Source of the DNA: Parelaphostrongylus tenuis
Lineage: Eukaryota > Nematoda > Chromadorea > Rhabditida > Metastrongylidae
DNA length: 64,000 nucleotides
NCBI GenBank assembly: GCA_019055375.1
Contig: JAHQIW010000300.1
Location: 124,001 to 188,000, forward strand
Direction of reading: 5' to 3'
Positions 35,366 to 45,700 of the stretch are shown here, one piece after another. A model generated the notes under the pieces. That model did not search any database. It was given only the letters and a program-made list of their open reading frames with translations, and was not told the DNA's origin. The position numbers were made by a program, and so were the translations under genes. The stretch's first letter is position 1; each line of letters opens with the position of its first letter.

Positions 35366-38300
35366 CTCAAAAACCGATAATAGAAATAAGCTTATTGACA
35401 CCTTAGATTGCGAAAACACAATGAAGTAGAAAATTCACCAAAAGCCGAAGCCAATAAAAAATCAAGTGTGCCGAGTTATATTTGAAACTGCCAACTCCAG
35501 GAGGGAGGTGAACCCTCGTTTCATTCGTAGCAGAGTCGAGTGTGCTCACTATATCACCGAAGCCACCTTTGCTATTGATCCTTCTTTTATACGAGCTATA
35601 AGAGCTTACTAGGGCAAATCAGTTAAGGGTTGGCTGTTTATAGCTTTGATGCTTTATGCCGAAGGAAGAGTGATGGTCCTGATGACGTTCGTGGTAGCAC
35701 AGATCCGCCGTGTAGGTGAACCGCGGGTTTAACTCCCACCTGAGGTTGAAAGTTTAGCATATCACTTAGCATCCTTGGATACAGTATAACAACATCGCAA
35801 CACTGTTGAGAGAACGATGATGTGAAGACATTTTTTGTAAATTGATGAAAACCATAGAGCTAACCTGCCCTGCTCTTAAATAGTACTTCAGCAGTAGGTT
35901 TGCTCAGTCGGCATATAATAACAAGCGGTTCACCAAGAGATGAGAGAGGGACGTTAGCGTCGGCTTCTCTTCCGTCAGAAAGGCGAATATCGAATGAATT
36001 AGATTCATAAGCAGCTAGCTCTGAACAGATTCGATCGTGCGCGATCGCCATAGTTGCTGTTCTGTAACGGGCAAAAGACAGATTGAACTATGTGAACAAC
36101 CAAGCAACCGATCACTAATAAGACTCAGGTAGTCACAGGTTTGACGAATACTTTTCCAAAATTTCAACATTCCGTTTAAAACAAATCACATTCAACTAGT
36201 GCTTGCTGTCGCACAGCCAAGTAGAAACGATAAGATTTTTCTATTGCACCGCTTTTATAGCGGTGTCATGAGCTATAACTCATGACCAATAATGTTGAGT
36301 GCTATGTACGACTTTGAAAGTGGGTTAGGAGTCGATCACAAGTCTCACTCTTTCCGGAAGCGCATGCTAACCACTGCACTGCCGTGGATCCCGTTCTGCT
36401 ACCACTAATTCTTATATATAGACCAAACCAACTCGCCGATGGCCGGTTGCTGACAGAATCGATACCTTGTATCACAGAAAAAGTGACGACAGAACAGGAG
36501 CCCAGGTAGTGCAATGGTTGGCATGCGTCTCTGGAAAGGGTTCGACGCGGGTTGAACTGCAGTCGAAATTCGAAGTTTTGGATAACACTCGACATTATTG
36601 GATATGTTACAACCCAACAGCTTCACTTCAGCAGGAGTTGCAAGTGAATGCAGACATTCTTCGCAATTTTCGTAAAAATTCGCTTTCTGTTGTAAAGTTT
36701 GTAGAACCTGTCGAAAGTGTACCTCGGAAATGAAACCACTTTATCAGCTCTGAGCATTCCTCCATGTTCATCTTCAAATCGAAGCGTAGCAACAATATGA
36801 GGCTCCTCCCCATTTGATAGAGTGTTCGGGATTTCGATAGCATCAGCTGAACACCTCTGAGCACCGCTTCTCGAAAATGAATCCGCATTTGATCTGAATT
36901 TCTGTAGTTATGACAGCGTGTAACAGATAAGAGTAGAGCATATATGCCGCAGTAGTTAGAGGTGCTCCGCGTCATACACAAGGTCTATGGTTCAATCTCC
37001 GCATATGGCTTACTAAGCCATATATCTCTCTGGGGTCGGTAAATTGGTACAGGACTGGTCCCAGACTGTCTGGGAGGACAAGCACCGCTGACGCGATACA
37101 GCGGGGGGGCCACCGCGAGTCATTGTAGAGGCCAGATATGCATTTAGTCACCATAACGAAGTAAAAAGTTGAAGACGAATGCATGGAACATCCCTCAAGG
37201 ATTGATCAATGCCGAGAGCTTTATCCTTTCCTTATTATGATAATATACACAAGAATTTTTCTTAATTTACCGCTCATACAGCAGTTATAATGTATAATTA
37301 AATATCCAAGAATAGTGAGTGGTATGCAAAACTTTCAATCTCATCAGGATGTTGAACCCCCCTTTCACCTACACCCACCGGAACCTGCTACAACTACACC
37401 ACTCGTGTCACTACTTTGCTACCACTTTTCTTCGATAAGAATTATGGTAACTGTCAGCAACCAATCGTTTATGCGTTTTACGCTCGCGGTATGGGTGAAA
37501 CACGGGTTCAATCCCTGCCTGGTGCTGAAAGTTTTGACCATCACGCAATATTGGCTATAATAGTAGTCACTGACAAAACAGAGGAAACTTTATATCTATT
37601 AAATTCTGGAGAATTCTCGAAAAAGTGCCTTATTTCTTGCGATGGCTTCTTCACTTCAATCGCAAAATCTTCCTCGTCCTGATATCCTCTTTTTCGGCGC
37701 CGCGACTCATCAGCAAACACAAAATCGTTTGGAATTTCGCATGGGAGAAAAATGCCCTGAACCAAAAGTTTTCTTCGATTTGCTTATATAATGCAAAAGT
37801 TTGAACACTCAGGCTCAAAATTCCATATCAGATTAGTCATGCACACCAAACTGCGACCTACTTTGTCTCGCTTAGCTGTAAAAGTCGGCAGAAGCGGTAG
37901 CTCTGGAGAAAGACCCCTATGACGAGATTCGTTCTTGGTGCTACAGGAGCCAACATTTCGCTGCTCCTCAAAATCACAAGGAAGTGCTATTTCACTGCGA
38001 GTTGGTGATTCAAGGACCATTACGTCATCGTCTAAGCTCAGAGCCTTTTTTTCATCAGAGAAAACATGTTTCTCCTTCTTTCTTGACTGTGCACCAAGTC
38101 CTTCAATGATACGCTGCAAATATAAGATAATTTTACCATCAAACTAAAAGTTCAAAGAAATGCGATAGTCGCAACACTGAATAAAGCTATTCAGTAACGA
38201 TATCACATAACACAACATAGAAGCAAACCCTACATACGGCAAAGTTTCGTAATTAATGGATAAATAAAGGGATCACTCTCTTTACAAATAAGTTGTTTCA

Positions 38301-39719
38301 GTCAAAAATACGATGGCATTAGGCACTACTATTGAATTCACCTTGTAACCGTTCAGATCTACATTTTCTTCCAGTTCATGTCGCTTCGTTTGAGAAGCGC
38401 TAATAAGTGATCGTGTTTTTTTCGACTTAAGCCGTTGTGGTACATATCCACGAACAGGGAAAGCGTCTGAAACTCAATGATTCTTCGTGAAAAAACTAAT
38501 CAATAAGGATAGAAGTTCAGGATAGGTTAATAGGAGATGAGTATAGTTCACATCGAGGAAAGAGTCTTAGTAAAGAGGTGGACTGAGTGGTGCAGTGGTA
38601 GCACGCGCCTCTTTTAAGGGTAGAAGCGGGTTCAGCTACCAACTGGGGCCGAATTCTTACAAAAAACTTACACACTTTTAGATGTATATTTACAACAAGG
38701 ATACATTGGCAAGGTCTTTGATAATTTTTTTACTGAGAAAAAAGGATTAGATATGGAAGATAATACTAGAAAGGTAGAATGCTCAAAGCAAACTTAAAAA
38801 TACCCACGTTTTCGCTGCTCATCTTCCATAAACTGAACGAGAGTGGTGAGCTCCTTCACATGTTCTTCATCCTCGTCACCACAAGAAGCAAGAAAATTCC
38901 TGATGTATATCAAACATTAGCTGCTTAGATATACATATAAACAATACTGAGAATCGGCCAATCAAATTGGAGCTGTCAGAGAATCAGCTGATGAGTAAGG
39001 AATGAAAGAACTGGATTGAAACCTCAAAAAATCGACAGCAGTCCATCCATCGGCATTTTTCTTAACTACGGAAGCTCCGCATTTGAGAAGATCCCTAGCT
39101 ATCTCAACGAAACCCTTATCGCACGCTTCCATCAAAGGAGTGATGCCACCTCCCGTCTAAATTACTGATAGAAAACAAATACAAGACCAACACAGAGCTA
39201 TGTATAACAAATAGCTACTGATATACCGCTCCAGTGGGCTGCGTGGCACAGGGATTAGAGGTGTCGTACGACATACGCGTGATCAGTGGTCGTTCTCGCG
39301 CCCAAGGCTTATCAATCCTTCCGTCTCTTTAAAGTCAGCGAATTGGTGCCAAACTGGTCTAGGTGATACACTGACTTGATACATCGATAGGCCACCCCGA
39401 GTCATTGTGAAGGCCATGCATCGCCTCAGGAATTGATCAACGTCAACACCTTCACGTTTTGGGCTTCATCTTTTATTAGACAATTTATTGATCCGTTTTC
39501 ATAGTGAATTTTTTCACTGTGCGGATCCCAGTACTTCAATTCAATTCGTTGTTTCATTTTCTCTTGAACGTCGTAGAATACTGGTTGAACGAGCCTCCTT
39601 GTAATCTTGAAGACAGCCTGGCTAAGGCATTACTTAAGGCGTTGTTGTTGACTGCCGAAGAGTTGAGGAGTGGAGCTCGGTTCTACGCGCCTCTGCTTTA
39701 AAAGAGCTTTATACTGCTG

Positions 39720-39789
<70 letters not shown>

Positions 39790-42700
39790 TTACGTAGCGC
39801 ATTTAACAATAACTCACCGAATTCTCATCGTCATTAAGGACTTCCGTACTCACTGGATCTACCTCAGCACCAGCTTTGAGCAAAATACGAACATTCTCTC
39901 GTATTCCTGCCGAAACCGCTTCACTAATTGGAGTCCAACCGCCGTGATCACGTTTATTAACATCGTACCTCTGAGCAGAGCACAAAAATACCATAACCTA
40001 ACCGTTTATCCTATGATACACCCTGTCAAACTCACAGCGGTAATAAGTTTTTCCACCAATACGGTATCAGTACTACGTGCTGCAATATGTAGTCGAGTCT
40101 CTCCATGCGCATTTTTCTCCTTGTCTCGATCTTTTTCGATTTCACGATCGCTATTACGTAAGCGAGCCATTTCTAAAAAAAGAAATCTCTGAAAGACAGA
40201 CAGAATTAAGTATTGAGTGGTATGCGCAACATTCGACTAAAGGCGAGAGTTCATCTCAAGTTTTACTGATATCGGAGAAGCATGTTACTTGAGGCCACCG
40301 ATTTGTTAGCACTCTTTCTTCACCATATCTCATCGTAGCTGTCAACAACCAAGATTAGCGGGTTTGCCAGCATCAAATCCAGGTTTTCTGAAGAAACAGT
40401 GGCAACAAAGCGGTTGCCTCGGTAGTAAGGTGGTAGCATGGGCTCCCGGGATGGGTAAAGCGCGAGTTGAACTCCTGCCTGGAGTCGAAAGTTCTGCATA
40501 TCATTCAGTATCTTTGGATACATAGGTATAGCATTATTACACCGCCATATGATCGAGAAAATCCTAATCACTACTAAGAGTATTTAACATAAATACACTG
40601 TATTTCATAACTATTTTTTTCAGTCAACATGTCATGTGGTCTTTTATGGGAACTTATAGAGTCCAATTTGTTACTGTTACCTGGTCGCTACGTAAGCAGG
40701 ATGAGAGATCACTTGCCGTTATCGAACGCGCAGTCGAAAGGTCGATGCTAGGAGTGTCTCGTATTTCGCAAATGAGACAGAGGATCCGAACTTCCGACCT
40801 ACGTCAACGATCGAAAATCAGAGACGCCGTTCTACACGCCAGGATATCGAAAATAAGGTGGGCCGGACACGTGATGCGCTTCAACGACAACCGATGGACG
40901 AGAGCCGTTACCGACTGGATTCCTCGGGACGTCAAGCGCTCTAAAGGAAGACCACTGACCCGTTGGTCCGATTTCTTCACGAAAGCGATGGAAGAAAGAT
41001 ATGATGCTCAGCGAATTCCTAGAGCAAGGAGGACCCACTGGGCTACTCTTGCACGCGATAGGGAAAAATGGAAGAGTTGCTGGTACCCGCTCGAGTCACT
41101 CGACGATCAACGGGACGACAGGTGATACAGGTGATACAGGTGATAGAGTCCAATACACGTGTTTTGGCTCTGAGAGTCTCGTCAGTTGGGCAGCACCCTT
41201 CGTCTTAGCGAATTCTCTTGGAGGGAACCCATACCCCTTTGCATGAAGTAGAGAACAACGTACCATTACACGCGCCGACTCTACTGCTCTTAGCTGGTAT
41301 TTATGAAAGATTGTACCTTTCGTTTCGAGTGTTTTCTCAAAAAATAACAATTACGAGATATATAGAAATTCAAGCGTGGCCTTAAGAAAACACTCGAAAC
41401 GAATGATAATATAAATACTTTTATAATTGTTATCTGAGCTAACTTGTCATGTGGCCTATCAAATGGGCTCTTGTAAAGCCCGATACAAGTGCTACGACTT
41501 TGGCGGTCTCGTCAGTCGGCCAGAACCCTTCGTCTTTTAGCCAATCCTCTGTGGGTGCTCCAATCCCCACACTAAGAGTAGGCGACGATTTACACTACGC
41601 TGCTGTCAGGCGAAAATCACTAGAACAGCACGAACGAACCACATGACAAGTTGGCTCAGATAACAATTATGAGATATATTGAAATTTGAGCGTTGTCTTA
41701 AGAAAACACTCGGAAAAAACGGTATGATAACTACATTGACTTACCCATGCACTCGGAAAGGATAGCACCAGGAGACTTTGTATCCAACTCATCACTGACA
41801 TTATCACAATCGTCCTCTTCGTCACATTCACCAATATCCGCTTCAACTTCACACTGTTTGGAACGGATGCGGTACATATTGGCAGCATTGTGATCGCCTC
41901 TTTCAGCAAGGAACGAACTCATGGCTCCATAAACTGCTGACTAAACGTCGATAAATTATCTTCTGCTTGATATAAAATGGATTACATCGGAAAAACCATG
42001 AGCGGTCCACGTTCACTTGGCATTTGTGAGATCAACAGATCGAATTCGCTTTGGATAATGGCTAGCGAGACACTTTTGCAGCGACATTTTGCTTCAAAAA
42101 TTAGCACTCTCGTTTGAAGGAGCTGAAAAATAAGCGGATAAAGCGATCTGGTAACCATAAGCTAAAAAACGGACGTACCCTAGTTTCTGATATACCGGTT
42201 TTCCCCTCCAAATCGAGCACTTTTTCGAACCAAGCTAGAGCCTCTTCATATACTTCCATATCCATAAGTGTTTGAGCAATAGAAACCGTTGCACTAAGTT
42301 TCTCCTTGTCCGATAAACTCTCGCTGGAAATCTATTTTTTAGCAACTAGTATATTACAGCCTTCTTAACCTCAGTTCAGACACACGACTGGAAATGAAAA
42401 CCTAAATTCACAAATCACAAACTTCCAATGCTACAAAATGTTTGTGAAATCATAGACTGGTTAATTTATGTGACATCCTCTAAACATCGCAGGCAAACTG
42501 CAGAAGCTCAACGTTTCCGTTCAAAACCAAAACAAAACCAAGAAAGTCAATGAAAACTTCACAATTTTCCACATTGGTGCGTTTAATAACCGATGTCCGA
42601 CTCACGATGTCATTCACTTTCTTAGACTTTCTGGAAAGAACATTTCTTAGGACGCGTATATCAAGGTGGTCTACGGTACCCAGCGACACGTGTCAATCGT

Positions 42701-45700
42701 TCGATTCCGCACTCAAGGCTTATAAAGCCTTTCATCCCTCCAGGGTCGGTGTATCGATACCAGACTCGCCTCAGACGATAGCAGCACTGATCTGACACAT
42801 CAATATTCCACAGCGAGTCGATACAAAGACCACATATACATTCAATCCCGTCTAGCCATGGTTAGTGGAGACGAACGCATGGTGCATCCGATCAACGCCG
42901 AGAGTTTTATCCTTTGTTCCTTCCAATTCATTCGCAGTCTTATCATTCTTCTCTGCTTTCTTTTCACTCTTTGAGCATCCGCTGTTTCACATGTCCTTAA
43001 AAAAGACACAACTACATAGCAAAAACTTGACAGGAACTTGTCATCACTAAGTGGATATTTTCGTAAAATCGTGCGCCGGAATGAGAACCTATGTAGAGAC
43101 TTACTGTAAACCAAATTTCTTTTAACCATTTCCAATCAGACATTTTTCTCTATTGGTTAAGCACGTAGAACGAGGTTAGTGATAGAAGATTACCCTCGGC
43201 TAACGTTTCGACGCGTTTCAACTTCTTCACAGCCGACGATTCGGGTCGATTGCCCACACTAGACCATCTCGTTGAGGTCTTCGCCTTCATTGCCAGTCGA
43301 GTCGAATCGTCTTCGGTGCGCACCGCTCAGATGATGAATCCCATTAGGCGATACCCCTAACATTCTAGTACGCCATGTAACGACATTTAACCCGTTGACG
43401 ACCAACGCATCCATTTCTGTGCATAAGGTGAGGTAATTATGGCTCTTCAAAACCATTTCTTAGCCCTGTAACCCTTTCATAAGCCTTCCTTCCACTCTGT
43501 AAACCAATGTTCATAAAAAGAGAATATCTCTGCCGAAGTAACCTCTTGAGAAACATTAGTCGAGGGATAGATTATGAACCCCGCTTATGTCTAAACTTCG
43601 ACATCATATTGCAACCAGTGATAGCAGAACAGCACCCTCGTGAGTGCAGTTGGCCGGCCCGTGCCCCCGGAAAGAGTGAGATGCGGGTTGGATTCCCGTG
43701 AGGTCCAAAATTTCCTATTTGGTTGGATATCTTACAAACTATCGTTCATTAAACCTTGTGCGGGGTTGGTTCATCATTAATCTATACGTTAAGGCACATA
43801 ATAAACTCAGAAGCCTAAAGAGTGCATTGAAGGAAGCGGTCGATAGTGATGGCTATCATATACTTGAAACTCGTTCTTCATTAGGAACTAATTTTTTGAG
43901 AAAATAAAAAAGAATGATACCCACTTCAACATCATTTTGTAATATTTGATCGCGTGCTCAAGCAACTCTTTTCTTTCGCTCCTAAAACAGGCACTATAAA
44001 TAAATGGTCCAGAAGTACAAATATCATTGTAAAATAGAGAAAAAAGAACCAGAACAGGATGCTCACCCATAAGAGCAGAATGAATCTGCAATCAGTTCGT
44101 ACATTCTTCGTCGTTCACTTCGGCAGCACTCAGGACTTTTTGAGCGCTCAAGTCGATAAAAGTACTTGTATACTGGAATGCTCGTGGGATTCTAAGCCAA
44201 CTATGACAAAAGATAGTAAATAAATGAGTTCTAGTCCAAAACAACTATCAATTTGGCTCTTCCGAAGTAGACAGGAAGCACAAAACTCACGAAAAATCAC
44301 ACGTGCATCTAACAGGTCAACGTCCTGTGGTATCATTGAGGCCCTATGATGTACAAGACATTCAAACAGGGCATCTTGGGCACCCACAAAATCTCCAGTG
44401 AACATCAAAACCTTAACGAATATCAGAAGTGGTGCCACCAGGTGGCCATATAGACCCACATGCGGAGGAATCCTCTCCAACCCCAAGCAAATAGAGAATA
44501 AGAAACACCTGTGCAAGCTCTATTAAGGCATAGCCTTTCTTCTTAGCCGGAGCAAAATTCACCAGCCTTTGAGCATTCTCCGCAGGAGATTCCCAAGAGA
44601 AATCAATACGAGCAAGAAGTAACTGATATTCCAAATCCGTGTCATGGTTACGCCTAAAGCATGATCTATTACTGACTCGCATCAATAGGAACACGTGTAA
44701 CTCTAAAGTTTTCTCAGGTTTGTGGTACAAAGCAAGAGTGCAAAGTATAATCACTCACACAAATCGACTACGAGAAAATCATAATACAACAGAAAGCCCT
44801 AAAGTACAGTGGCAACATGCGCTCTCAAAAAGGGTGCGACGAGTGTTCAAACTCTGCATGTGGTTCAAAATTTTGGATACTAAGTCGTTCCATAAGTTTT
44901 GGCATTAGAAAATTAAAGACTAAACTTGCTAACTTAGCTTTTTTAGCACTTTATTTGATCCGTCATCACAGTATTCCCTTTCCCTTCACTGTGCGTATCC
45001 TAGTACTTCTAGCAGTCGAATCGTTTTTCGTCACCTTTTTGAACGGCGTAGTATACTGTTTGAGTGAATCTACTTGCAATCTCTCGATAAACTGGCTGTG
45101 GCGATCCATAAGGCATTGATGTTGACTGCCGGAGAGAGTTGGGGGGGAGGGGTGAGCTCGGCTCCACGCGCGCCGTGGCGAGCATCACAACCACTCGGCC
45201 ACGGTGCCCAATTCATCAACTAGAATTCATTAGAACTGCATGACTTTGGTATTGTTCAATTGTGCGTTTTCTTGTGAATACTCCGGTATACAACTTGTCT
45301 ATAATTGTTTCAAGATGGAGCAGTCTTGGGGATAAATTCGTTTGCTACTCAAGCACGAACGGCACGTATGGGAAAATCCTAGTGAAGCGGCGCGCAAGAT
45401 CAGTGGAGCTTTGTGTTGACGGCCCGAGCGACTGATCCTCCAAACTACTATCTCCAACTTGAACTTCGCGGGCCACTTCCTATATGTCGTTCTTTAGCCG
45501 TATCATCGCCAAAAGCTTCAATAATCTAGCGCGCCGCTTCACTAGCACTTTTTCTTACGCAAAATTCGTGCGTGAGTAGAAAGCAAATTTGTTCCAAAGG
45601 CACATCCATCTTAAAGCAAGCATTGGTAAGCTGTATACTCAAATGTTCACAAGAAAACGAGCAACTGAACGAAATCAAAATCAAGCAGTTTCGATCACTT

